Below are positions 22,196 to 33,520 of a stretch of DNA of 64,000 nt, piece by piece; positions within the stretch are counted from its first letter, which is position 1; the number at the start of each line of letters is the position of its first letter. The DNA is from Cordilura impudica. Taxonomy: Eukaryota; Arthropoda; Insecta; Diptera; Scathophagidae. Both the position numbers and the translations under genes were made by a program. Below the pieces are notes generated by a model that was not told the DNA's origin, ran no database searches, and was given only the letters and a program-made list of their open reading frames with translations. The DNA is taken from NCBI GenBank assembly GCA_963682025.1, contig OY821517.1, positions 235,242,496 to 235,306,495 of the forward strand, written 5' to 3'.

Positions 22196-23290
22196 AACTC
22201 CAGGGAGATGACTAAAGATACGGAGAAAATTGAAACACCACAATTCAAACCATACTTCAACATATTACAAACCGACGAAATATTCAACACAATGGCATCA
22301 ACATCATCAACAGTAACACCAACTGCAGCTCCAACACAAACGTCAGCACCAACTATCCAATTTCGATTCCAATTTCTATCCTTTTGAAGGAAGTAGATGG
22401 AATAAATGTTTTCACTGGAAAATACCGAGACTACGATATATCATCATTCATCAAGGAAGTAGAAATCTACGAATTTTTCAAGATGGTGAAATGGAAGAAT
22501 ATATACCACCGCTGCATACTTAAGAAGATACAGGGGAGAAGCAGCCAATATAATTCGAGGTTTAATAGATAAAACATGGCAGAACGTGAAAAATGAGTTA
22601 CTGAAGGTGTTCGGCATCAAGGAAAGCTACACCCAATTATATCATATCACTATCAACAAAAAACAATGATGTTGGGCAATTATATAATAATTTAAACACA
22701 ATATTAGATAAGCTAAATACAAAATACGAACAAAATTCATGTAAACCTTTAGAATTCAACCCAAATATAAACGAATCAATGATTTTTCGAACTTTTGTTA
22801 TTAATATACGTCCGTATTTAGCAAGTATTTTATATAGCCGGGATATTAATAATATCCGCGAAGAAAATCATTGTCTGCAGGAATGCGACATGATCAGGGA
22901 AAATAATCGACATTTTAGAAATACTAATCAAAATATTAAATACACCAAAATTCTAACCATAATTATTCTGAACCTCACCAAAGGCAAAAGTTTAGGCAAA
23001 CAAATTTTAGACCGAATAGACAGAATTTCCCAGACCAACGGACACAAGGTTTTTCTTGTCATCAAACACAAAACTTTTCAAATTCCAATCGACAAACACA
23101 AAGTTTTGATAATCGCCAAGGACAATATTCGAACGTAATTCGAAATTCGCAACAGTTCCGACAATCTAATCAATCACGACAAAATTCTGGTCAACATCGC
23201 AATAATGTTGAACCGATGGAAATAGATCATATTGAACAGAGTGAAATTTTTCCGAATGAGGAAGCAAATTTTCGTTCAGCCGGGATGAAA
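22196..23290 (+). pseudogene. gag: Errantivirus gag, decayed
   Basis: Short open pieces in changing frames (22,196-22,386, 22,384-22,572, 22,779-23,138, then to about 23,290). Thr/Pro/Ala-rich sequence near the N-terminus is followed by a Lys/Glu-rich helical region. The end has NNVEPMEIDHIEQSE, the motif that closes gag just before protease in 17.6-like elements. No zinc knuckle is seen, which is usual for errantiviruses. Capsid role by family knowledge. Confidence 0.65.
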
Positions 23291-23430
23291 ACGGTTTACG
23301 GTTACACTTAACTATTGGTAATTCCAAGATAAGATGTTTGATTGATACTGGATCAACCACATCAATATTGAATTGTAATGCACTTCCAAGTTATGAAAGT
23401 ATAAAATTAAAAAAAAACCATTAACTTTCT
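23285..23430 (+). pseudogene. pol: Errantivirus aspartic protease fragment
   Basis: The active-site motif LIDTGSTTS is encoded at 23,338-23,364, preceded by a strand-like LTIGNSKIRC. The frame breaks just after 23,400. In the family it cleaves the Gag-Pol polyprotein as a homodimer. Confidence 0.75.
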
Positions 23431-23925
23431 CAACTTTGCCAAGCAAAGTATTTATAAGTGAGGAAATTGTCAAGGAAATCCCAGAAGAGTTTTCCGATAA
23501 TAATCTTATGGCTTGGAAATTGTTGAAGTTAACTAATAATAGATTTGATGGAATAATAAGCAAAAATATATTGAAACCTTTAGGTGCAAAAATTTGTTTA
23601 GAGGAACGGTATATCCAGATTAATGATTGAAAATTTTTTTTATAAAAACATTTCCTTACAATTATGACGAGATTCATGCATTGGAATTTTTAGATTTCAA
23701 TAAAGAGAACATTAAAAAACTTTTTAAAGTCGACATGAATTCCGAAGAAAAAGAGTTTCTTCGTGATCTTATAGGTAAAAATAGTGACTGTTGTTTCATG
23801 AAGGTGATTCACTTACTCATACTCATGAGATAAGACATTCCATAATTAATACTACAGATAAACCTGTATACTCTAATATATACAGATATCCCAAAATCCA
23901 TGAAGAATAAATTAACAGGCAGATC

Positions 23926-25198
23926 CAAGAAATGTTACAACAGAAAATAATTGTGGAAAGTAACTCTGCCTATAATTCTCCTATCTGGGTTGTTCCAAAG
24001 AAAATGGACCAATCGGGCAGAAAGAAGTGGTGCATTGTTGTTGACTACGGAAAATTGAATGAAATAACGGTGGACGACACATTTCCAATACCCAATATAG
24101 AAAGTATATTGGACAAATTGGGGAAATTAACCTAATTTACAACATTGGATTTAGCCAAGGGTTTTCACCAAATTCTCATGAATACAAACGATAGAAAAAA
24201 ACAGCCTTCTTCACTCCCTTGGGGCATTTTGAATACAAGAGGATGCCCTTTGGATTGAAGAATGCTCCAGCAATCTTTAAACGTCTTATGAACTCTGTAC
24301 TATTAATACAATTTGCATTGTTTATTTAGATGACATTTTAATTTTTAGTACATCGTTAACAGAGCATGTACAGAGTATCAAAAAAATTTTTCAGAAATTA
24401 CGAGGGCATAATCTGAAGATACAGCTCGACAAATGCGTTTTTTTGGCGAAAGAAACTGAATACCTTGGTCATGTTCTGAGCGAGGAAGGTCTAAGACCTA
24501 ACCCAAATGGAATTGATGCTATTCAGAAGCTAAAGCTTCCTAACAACTAAACAGATAAAATCTTTCTTAGGAGTTACGGGGTACTACCGGAAATTTATTA
24601 ATGACTATGCAAAAGTTGCACAGGGATTAACTAAATATCTAAAAAAGAATACGAAAATTAATCTCAAGGATCCTATTTATCAGGATTCCTTTGAAAAATT
24701 GAAAAAGTTGATTATTAACCCACCGATATTTAAGTATCCAGGCTATTAAAAAAATTTAAATTAACTACTGATGCAAGTGATTATGCTGCAGGTGCCGTAT
24801 TGTCTCAGGAAAATCATCCAATTGCCTATGCAAGTAGAACATTGAATGAAAAAGAATTGTTGGCTATTGTTTGGGATGTAAACTACTTCCGTCCATATCT
24901 ATATGGCAGGCAATTTGAACTATTTACGGACCATCAACCATTGGTTTGGCTTCATACAAAAACCAAGGGTAAAGATATAAATCAAAGACTCCAGCGTTGG
25001 CTGTTGAAGTTGGGAGAGTATGATTTTAAAATAAGTTACATCAGAGGTAAAGAGAACGTTGTAGCCGATTTTATGAGCCGTATAAATGCACCAAATGGTA
25101 ATGTTTTCATGGCGGATGATCAAATGAGTGTGGCTGCAACTATCCGTTCTCAACGGGAAGAATTGAATGATCATTATTTATTTTGGACACAGTCGTAA
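23926..25198 (+). pseudogene. pol: Errantivirus reverse transcriptase and RNase H
   Basis: The RT region opens with [13 protein letters not shown] and [17 protein letters not shown] (23,932-24,135), then after a stop [24 protein letters not shown] and [12 protein letters not shown]. The catalytic box YLDD is present near 24,330. ATEYLGHVLS-like and SFLGVTGYYRKFI segments mark the thumb/connection. RNase H follows ([11 protein letters not shown], then 24,800-25,198 with [10 protein letters not shown] and [11 protein letters not shown]). At least three frameshifts or stops interrupt it. In life this makes proviral cDNA from element RNA. The last residues run toward integrase but meet the mariner at 25,340. 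Confidence 0.85.
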
Positions 25199-25339
25199 AT
25201 AGATTTGAGAAGCAAATAATACTAACTGACAACAAAACTGGTGAAACTCAAACCATTGACGGCAAACATAAAATTTTTTTGAACACTAACGATATCACAA
25301 CAGGTAGAATGACCGATATAATTAGAAGGAATATAACTA

Positions 25340-26650
25340 AAGGGTCCGCCAAATAACTTTTTTTTTTTGAAAATGCTATAAAAAAACTACTGAATATTAT
25401 CTCAAATTTCTTTTTTTATTTGAAAGTACAATCCTTCCGGTTAATAATGGAAAATAACTTCATTCAAATGGCTGCTTCGGCTGGCCATGCAGTAGCCTAC
25501 ACGATCGGTCCAATTTTTAAGCACATTATCGATTGTGTGCAGCTGTATTTCACCAATGGCTTCACGAATATTGTCCTTTAAAGCGTCAATTGTCTCTGGC
25601 TTGTTGGCGTAGCATTTATCTTTGAGGGCACCCCACAAATAATAGTCCAACGGTGTCAAATCGCAGCTCCGAGGTAGCCAAACGACATCAGCTCTGCGGC
25701 TGATAATGCGATCTTCAAAAACAGGGCGCAAAACATCGAGTGTAGCTTCGGCTGTGTGGCACGTAGCGCCGTCCTGTTGAAGCCAAATGTTGCCAATATC
25801 CTCCTCTTAAATTTTTGAGAACAAAAATTCGTTCAACATGGCCCGATAACGATCGCCATTGACTGTAACGGCCACTCCTTGCTCATTTTCGAAGAAAAAT
25901 GGCCCAATTATGCCTCTGGACCAAAATCCGCACCAAACAGTGACTCGTTTTGGGTGTATCGGCTTTTCAATGTATGCGTGCGGGTTTTCTGTGCCCCAAA
26001 TGCGACAATTTTGCTTGTTTACATACCCGCCAAGATCAAAATGGGCTTCACCTGAAAATGTGATTTTTTTTTTTTTTTTTTTGGCAAAATCGGCATCTTC
26101 TGTAAGTCGATCGCAGGCCCACTTAGCGAAGCGAAAACGCATTGGGTGGTCAGTTGGCTTCAACTCCTGAACCAATTGGACTTTGTGTGGCGTCATACCA
26201 AGGTCTTTATGCAAAATTCGTCTCAATGATGCCTCCGAAATGTTCAATTCTTGAGAACGACGGTGAATTGATGTTGATGGCGCTTCACGCGTACTTTCTG
26301 CCACAGCAGCAATATTCTCGGGTGTACGCACTGTTTTGGCTTTTCACGCTTTGGTTTATCGATGAGGATGCCAGTTTCTTTCACTTTTTTCACAAGATAA
26401 CGAACATACGGAGCTGACGGTGCTTCTCTTCTTCCAAAATCCGTACGCAATTTTCGCACACATTCTGCAACATTACCATGATTTTCAAAGTAATGTCGCA
26501 ATATTTCTAGCGTTGTTCAAGCGTATACGCAACCATATTTGTTCAGCGGAAGGATAAAACTAATTAACTGTCAAATCAGACATGAGCTAAGTGTTACCAT
26601 TCACGAAATAAGCACTAGTTGAAAATAAAAACGTTAGATGGCGAACCCTT
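25340..26650 (-). mobile_element. DD41D mariner inserted in the errantivirus pol
   Basis: Ends AAGGGTCCGCC and (inverted) AAGGGTTCGCC are flanked by TA at 25,338-25,339 and 26,651-26,652. The 1,311-bp length is full size for the family. The errantivirus reading resumes on the right with integrase sequence. Confidence 0.9.
25441..26501 (-). pseudogene. Mariner transposase (DD41D, rosa-like), nearly intact
   Basis: Read leftward: an N-terminal helix-turn-helix (26,501-26,340, RHYFENHGNVAECVRKLRTD), a second DNA-binding part with LNISEASLRRILHKDLGMTP, then the catalytic core to 25,441. The second Asp is in QDGATCHT and the third in CDLTPLDYYLWG, 41 residues apart. Damage is light: one frameshift at about 26,330, one in-frame TAA at about 25,807, a lengthened Lys run from a T-tract near 26,066, and the first catalytic Asp of FSDEAHF replaced by Gly. 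It is therefore inactive. Confidence 0.85.
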
Positions 26651-26652
26651 TA

Positions 26653-27140
26653 TCAAGCGAAATTTGAATATAGGAATTTACGCCGAATTGTCTGATCATT
26701 TGTACAATAAACTACAATTAAAGCTAACTGAAATATTCGGTAACTCATTAAAATTTGTCCGATGTGTTTATCACGCTAAAGATATGCAGAATGAAGATGA
26801 ATTGTACAGATATATGTATAGCAAAGTACCATAAAAATGAAACAGGTCAGACAGCAATTAACGAAAATTATTGTGGTTTGAAAACAAAAATTTATTTTAA
26901 CAATCTTAAGCATTTTATTCAGAAATACGTTAATAATTGTGATATTTGCAACAAATCCAAATATGATAGGTTACCAATAAAACAAAAATTTCATGTTAAG
27001 AAACACCAAAAGATGTTAATGAAATAGTACATATGGACGTATATACAAATAAGAAACACAGTTTTTTATCTCTCATTGACAAATTTTCAAAATACGCAAA
27101 TATGTTATATATAGAAGACAGAAATAAATAGCTGTACAAT
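26653..27140 (+). pseudogene. pol: Errantivirus integrase, N-terminal zinc region and start of core
   Basis: After the mariner the frame gives a spacer (GEPFIKRNLNIGIY...), then the HHCC zinc region with HKNETGQTA (second His replaced by Gln) and CDICNKSKYD at about 26,938, then VHMDVYTNKKHSFLSLIDKF, which contains the first catalytic Asp of the core. It is cut at 27,142 by the TA-target element and continues at 33,080. Confidence 0.8.
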
Positions 27141-28918
27141 TAGGTGGTCCAAAAAAAAAAATTGTGAGTTATTGACTGGGCCGCCCCCTAGAAATATGCA
27201 AATAGAAAAAAAAATGAGAAATACAAAGTTTTGGGCCAATCAAAAAACATTTAGAGGGTGCTCAACGCGATTGAAAATTTCAAGTGTGTTTATATGGGGA
27301 AAATATGACTTTTTTTTTTCAGATTTTACGAAAATTTCGTTCTATTGTTTAATTTTTCCGATAAATTGTTATATAATTCGGGATCAGTATTAAATTATCT
27401 TTTCAAAAAGCTATAAAACTTCAAAATTGAATAAAAACTCGTCAAGAAATAGCAAATGCCCCAGACCACTTTTGTGCCATAAAAAACTAGGCCATGAAAT
27501 TTGATGGCATTTTTTTCAACTTCAAGAAATTAAAGCCAACATTTTGTTTTAGTCCCTATACCTGTAAGTACTCAGATATGAAGTATTGATTTATTACCAC
27601 CTTGTTAACCTATTAAGCATTGAGACCGAAAATGGAAATTTTTTTTGATGAGGCGCTTAAAATATAATAACCAAATGTGTCGAACTTCCGTTTCTAAAAT
27701 TTGGGATAAATCTGAGAACGTTAACCCATTATTTGGTTGGCAAGGCCAACTTTGGATTTTAAGATATTTTTAAATAAAAATTACCGAAAACGAGTTTTTC
27801 TATTAAACTCGATGAAACCACTATTTAGAATTTAAGAAAAATAATTCGGTTAAGTTTTATTTATTTAACCCTTCAGTGCTCCTGGGATCAAAATAATCCA
27901 TTGTGATGTATCTTTCGTGCAATTGTCTGCTTATTGCCCGCGAATATGAATTAAAACAACTTTTAACCAATTTTGTTATAAAATTATTTTATGTAAAAAA
28001 GCTATCTACATTTTTCTAAATAAAATAAGAAGACCCACAAATGACCCAAATCTAATAAGCGACAATTTGTGGGAAAAATTAAACTATAGAACGAAATATT
28101 CGTAAAATCTGAAAAAAGTATTATTTTCCCCATTTAAACACACTTGAAATTTTCAATCACGTTGAGCACCCTCTAAATGTTTTTTGATTGGCCCAATACT
28201 TTGTATTTCTTACTTTTTTTCTATTCGCATATTTCTAGGGGGCGCGCAGTGGACCATTTGACGAGAAGGCGGTCAAAAATCTATAACTTTTGATTGGATT
28301 GGAATTTTGATATGCGGTTTTTTTGTTTGGTAGGTGAGACTTTAGCCTTTAAGTTTTGCTATAAAACGTAATTCTCGACCGAAAATAAAAAAGTTACGGA
28401 GGGTTTAAAATACATTTTCATTTGTAGTTGAATTTTAGTACAAAAGTGAAGTGTTAAAAGGTAAAAAAAGGTTTTTTTTTAATATAATGTCTTATTTTTT
28501 CAGTTAATTTTACAACTAATACTTTTTAACAATTTTTTAAGTTAATTTTTTCAGAAAATGCCAAACTTTGGCCCCCGTAAACTTTTTAGTTGTAATGTGC
28601 ACAAGGGCCAAAGGTTGTTTTTTTTTTTTTGAAAGATCCCGAGTTAAAATATAATTTATTAAGCAGCGAACGTAAAAGTTACTTATATTGGTTCAAGATA
28701 GAGAAGTTTCAATGAAAAACTCGTATGTTTCTGCTTTAGTTAAATTTTTTTTTTATTGTCTTTAAATATTTCTATATCAATTTTTATGGTAAATTTATGA
28801 AATATAACAATTTTTATTGTAAATTTACAAAATATATAAATTTTTAAATCAAGAAAATTTTTTAACTATATAAAAAAAATTGTAACTTATTGTTAGTGTA
28901 ATGAAAAAGTACTTTAAA

Positions 28919-31005
28919 TCAACCAATTTTAGTAAAAATTTCTTCTAAATAGCCTTGATTTTCATCTTCTAGAAGTTGTTTAGCTTCTCCGTCTAAATCA
29001 ATAGAGGTAGTTTTCCATTTTTGACGAATGTTGGACATATATGGATCTGAAGTGCACAACAAAATAGTGATAAGATCTTCATTAGTACAACATCTGGACA
29101 TTTTCCTTGTGCTGTGCTCGCGAAAGAATCTGTAGTCTTTGTTCCTTTCTTCTTGCACTTCTTCAGATAGATCTCCTATTGGTAGCATATTGTTTTGAAT
29201 TATTTGTTCCCCATGGTACAAAATTTTATGAACTGTGGATGGCATATATCTCCAAGAGTATTTTTCATTATAAAGTATAGCTGTTTTTTGGCGTACTCTC
29301 CAAATTTTTTTGCATTTATCTTTCTGCTGCATGCTAGAACTTGTAATATGATTTTGAATCGTCTTATTAATTCATGATCTACACCTGTGATAGATGCTGC
29401 AGTTTCCGGATCGGAAAAAATCTCCTTGCAGTATTTCCATCATTTGTGTTTCTTTCCCCTTGTTTTGGTTGGTCGATTACGAGGCCTAGCTGTAGATATT
29501 TTTGTTGAATTTGTTTTTTTTTTGCTTTCTTTTTTCTTCATTTTCTGTGTTTTTTCTCACTGTTTCGCCTAACGGACCAAATTCCAAATCATAACCCAAT
29601 TTAAGAATATGCTCCATGAAACGTATTCTAGCATGAAGAGGGGACATTCCAAATTCGTAGGCTTCCTTAAAACTATCGTCTTATGGTGGGGGTTGGCTCA
29701 ATTGACTTGATGCCTTTTGGCATATAATGCAGCTTGACGTTGACTTTGTTCCAGTTAAAGCTTGTGTAACTTTTTCAATAAATAATTGTGAGATACATTT
29801 TAAAATGTACTTCAATGTCTTGGTCATCAAATTTAAATATTACTGGTTGAAGTTCCTTAATTTGATCTTTTATTTTTTAACTACTTCAGTTATGACATCT
29901 TTGGTTTCCTTTTTGAATGCAAATTTTATTGGTCTGCAATACTATGTTGAAGAAGGAATTTAATTTTTCCATATATCAATTTCTGTTGCTCTACTAGTTG
30001 ACGGCTCTAAGACGCTATACCTTTTTGTTAAGCGCAATGGAACGACAGATACCATAAATAAATTAGCATCTGATGAATTTTCGGCATTAAATTGCTTGTA
30101 TTGTTTCTGACCAGAGGATCCATTACATCCCCATTTAGAAATTAAAGTAATGCTGCCATTACCAATTTTTTTTAAATGATCTGTATCAAGCGTATTTAGC
30201 AATCGTTCTGCAGTATGTTCAAGGAGATCTTGCAATTTTATTTCTGCTGATGTTGAAGTGACACTAATAGCAGATTGTGAAGGTAAGCATTCTTTTTTGG
30301 CAGAAACTAAATCTCGATACTCTGGAAAAATCCCACAATTCTTTTCATTGGTTCGCTTCCGCAATTCCTTATATTGATTTTTGGTCAATTCAAATCCAAA
30401 AATAGGGCGAACGCTTCTTCCGGCGTAAATTTCTTATCTTCAATTGATGTAGGAATGCTTTTCAAAATCCTGTTTGTGCGCCTTGGGCTCGCTTCTACTA
30501 TTTTTTCAATTATTTCAATTTTATTTTTTTTTATTTTGGGTTGGTTGAATTTGGTGCAAAAATGAATCCTTAATAATTCTTTGAGAAATTTCTTCATTGA
30601 TATTCTCCAGCTTGCGCCTTCGAGATCTTTCACTACATCCGTCAATTTGTTTTGCTGGTCGACCCTTTTTTCCACTTTCGTTGGCAGTTGTAGATGCACT
30701 CTCAAAAATAAGTTCCTTTATTAACCTTGGTAACGTTTGTACATCTTTGCCTAGCTATGAGAGCATTCAATGTACCGTCTTTTCAAATTCGATGCAAAAT
30801 TAGTAATTTTTCCTTTGTGCATTCCAATGTCTTCTAGGTTACAATTCTTAAAGAAGTCGTTGCTCACTATGTGCAAAATTACATCGTCTACATCATTTCG
30901 TTGAAAATAAATATCTGCCAGATCTCTGTAACAGTACTTAGCCATTGCACAAATTGTAATGAATAATAATTGTGGAAACATTATTATAAATACTCTTTCT
31001 TGCAA
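28919..31005 (-). pseudogene. Transib transposase #1 (RAG1-like), broken
   Basis: Open pieces at 31,005-30,751, 30,705-30,385, 30,388-29,960 and 29,332-28,919 align in order with the Transib #2 protein: KWGCNGSSGQKQYKQ, then VVPLRLTKRYSV, then STVHKILYHGEQIIQNNMLP with SEEVQEERNKDYRFFREHST, then TSDPYM. In RAG1 the latter block carries the third acidic catalytic residue. The segment between about 29,960 and 29,332 is badly decayed. Transib transposases are the relatives from which RAG1 is thought to derive. Confidence 0.8.
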
Positions 31006-31015
31006 TTATGTAAAA

Positions 31016-32240
31016 TAAAAATTTTTATCTTTTATTACCACTTTTAGAAGCATAAACAAGTAAGAAAATTATAGTCGGTCTAGACCGACTATACGATACC
31101 CTATACCATGCGTTTAGAAACCCTATCTCTTAGGCCCAACTAACTGGACATTGAAAATAAGCAAAAACCAAATTTGAGTGGGATTTTTATTAATTTTTTT
31201 GGCTGCAGATATGAAAAAGTTCATATCGGATGCTATATCTATAAAGGGACTAGGTCCAAAAATGGACCGATCCTGATCATGTTTGGTAAAGTCTCTTGTA
31301 TTTTGCAAAAATATATACAAACAAAATTTGAGAAGAATCAGTGCAATATTTTTGTTTTTAATAGATTTAAGTGAAGATCGGGAAGCAGCTCTATATGGGG
31401 TCAAAGGGAGCATTTTTGGACTACTCATTAGTGGATGTAATGAAGGCATACAAACCCAATTTGAGTAAGATATATATGACAATTTGGATCTTATGACAAT
31501 TTATGCCGATTTCATATGGGTAATTTGTATGGGGGCTAGGTCTGAACATGGACCGATTCTCACCGATTTCAATAGCGTTCATCCCATGGCCGGTAAAAGC
31601 TTATATACCAAATTTCATCAAAATATATTCATATTTGCGACCTGCAGTTTGATTACAAGCTTTACATGGACACACAGACGGACGGACGGACGGACGGACG
31701 GACGGACGGACGGACGGACATTGTTAAATCAACTCAGAAAGTGATTCTGATTCGATCGGTATAATTAAAGATGGGTCTAGGTCAAATGTTTTTGGTTGTT
31801 ACAAACAGCAGCACAAAGTCATTATACCCAAACCACATAGTGGTATAGGGTATAAAAACCCACACCCTAATCCCTTTTAAAAGGTGAAGCATACCTGCTC
31901 ATATCCTAAAGGGCTATGTCGCAATAGTTTTTTTTTACCATTTACAAATTTTTATCTTTTATTTATTATCTTTTATTTTTTTATTTATCTTTTATTATTA
32001 TCTTTTTTAGAAGCATAAAAAACCCACACCCTAACCCCTTTTAAAAGGTGAAGCATACCTGCCCATATCTTAAAGGGCTATGTCGCAATAATTTTTTTTA
32101 CCATTTACAAATTTTTATCTTTTATTACCACTTTTAGAAGCATAAAAAACCCACCCTCAAAACCCTTTTAAAAGGTGAAGTATACCTGCTCATATCTTAA
32201 AGGGCTATGTCGCAATAGTTTTTTTTTTTACCATTTACCT
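31016..32240. repeat. Tandem repeats in Transib #1 flank, split by a family-B element
   Basis: Units of about 130-160 bp, each with AAAACCCACMCYC, TTTTAAAAGGTGAAG, TACCTGCYCATAT and AAGGGCTATGTCGCAATA, begin near 31,855, 32,013 and 32,145, with a partial unit at 31,016-31,053. The family-B insertion at 31,054 interrupts the first. The intact units show the pre-insertion sequence. Confidence 0.8.
31054..31854 (+). mobile_element. Mini-me/Helentron-like element, family B, complete
   Basis: The 5' end AAACAAGTAAG is followed by the palindrome AGTCGGTCTAGACCGACT (31,073-31,090) and GATACCCTATACC. The 3' part has about nine GGAC/ACGG repeats (31,678-31,718), TCAACTCAGAAAGTG and the hairpin TATACCCAAACCACATAGTG...GGTATAGGGTATA ending at 31,854. 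It splits a tandem repeat unit within an A-run without target duplication. No coding capacity is recognised; short open frames are incidental. Confidence 0.8.
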
Positions 32241-33079
32241 GTTATTTAAATTGTTTCCCATTTTGTCAGGTATTTAAACTATATAACTCTAATTCAGACT
32301 ATTAATGTTTTTGAAAGATACCTATGTAAATATACCTGTAACAATTAAGCGCGTTATATCTCAACCCTTTTTTATAAGTATATAACAACTCCTGACAACT
32401 CTACCGACACGCAAAAAAATACACCGCGGTGCACCGGTACGACCAACTTTTGTATCCATAACACTCAGACGGACGGACGGACATCGTTTAATCGACTCAG
32501 AAAGTGTTTCAGAAAAATTGTTCTGGTGCACACGGGCGGAAACTGGCAGGTGTATAATGGGGTATAGGAGTATAGGGAAGGGTTCGGACTATAGAAAAGT
32601 GCAAGATTTTTTCTGATTGCTTTTGACTGGCAGGAGTTATGCTCTATTAAGTAGGATATTTTCGGAAAATTTGGACCTTTTTTAAAAAATTTTTTTTTTA
32701 AATTTCGGAATGACCCAGTGATTTTGCATTTTTAACATTAATAGTATGGAAGCCATAAAATTATACAAAATTTATTTCACTTCAAAATCTTTTGAATCAA
32801 AAAAGTTACAGTCATTCAAAAATAAAAATTTACAAAGAAATTTTTAATATTAGCAAAATACTGAGAAAGCCCATTTTCGAAGACCCTGTTCGCTGTGATA
32901 TAGTTGAGATAGAGTCGCAATTTTTTGGCTCCCGAGGTTTACTAGTATTTACTTTCAAATGAATAACATAACTTTAAAATCGGTAACAAAAAAAAAATGA
33001 TTTTTGGCCGCCTTCTCAAAATATGGTCCACTGTGGGGCGGCCCAGTCAATAACTTACATTTTTTTTTGGACGACCCTA

Positions 33080-33265
33080 CTGTAAAATGGTAGAGAAAAT
33101 TATACTCTATATATACATGAGAGGTAAGCCAAACAAAATATTTACACACAATGAATTTGCGTCCATCAATGTAAAGAACTTTTTACGAGAGGAAAATATT
33201 ACAGTTCATTACACCAAACCTAACAACCATACGGGAAATGCAGACTCCGAAAGATTATATAGTAG
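33080..33265 (+). pseudogene. pol: Errantivirus integrase core, distal part
   Basis: The frame MVEKIILYIYMRGKPNKIFT continues with HNEFASINVKNF and HTGNADSERLY. In the family these segments carry the second Asp and the Glu of the DDE triad; here the usual Asp of FTDNEF reads His, so the site is inactive. The gene is cut at 33,266 and resumes at 54,991. Confidence 0.75.
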
Positions 33266-33520
33266 CAAGAATCATATATAAATGAGGATGTGCAAACTGT
33301 AATTGGATCATGAAAGTAAGAGTGGCAGATCTCAGAATATTCAAAAATTTATGATCATGCATGTACGATATAAAAATTTGTATAAAGAATTTTAAGATCC
33401 AAGTTTTTACTCTGCACAAAACACACACACACATTGGTATGCAAAATATGTTCACATTGCAAATAAGCAAGATCATTCGAAAAAAAAATATATTCTTCAC
33501 TTGACAAAACGCACACATTG

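Larger units (their letters stand above)
28245..33035 (-). mobile_element. Transib element #1, decayed (GGGCG target duplication)
   Basis: The ends CGCAGTGGACCAT (left) and CACAGTGGACCAT (right, inverted) match the RAG-type heptamer CACAGTG, the left one with one change. Similarity continues inward through GAAGGCGG and CAAAAATC. GGGCG flanks both sides (28,240-28,244; 33,036-33,040), a 5-bp GC-rich duplication as expected for Transib. It sits in the right arm of the TA element. About 1.2 kb of tandem repeats lie at its right side. Confidence 0.85.
27143..33077. mobile_element. Long-inverted-repeat TA-target element (Tc1/mariner-like), carrying a Transib
   Basis: The left end GGTGGTCCAAAA and right end (inverted) GGGTCGTCCAAAA are followed inward by GTTATTGACTGGGCCGCCCC on both sides. 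TA flanks both ends (27,141-27,142; 33,078-33,079). Left of the Transib, the arms 27,171-27,360 and about 28,080-28,240 are long inverted copies (GGGCCAATCAAAAAACATTT and its complement). Without the Transib the unit is only about 1.1 kb and has no transposase, so it is a fold-back style non-autonomous element. Confidence 0.8.

Noticed and set aside
31123..31744. ORFs in family-B elements on both strands (also near 50,530 and 51,706)
   Set aside because: They run through the non-coding body, microsatellite and termini of mini-me-like elements.
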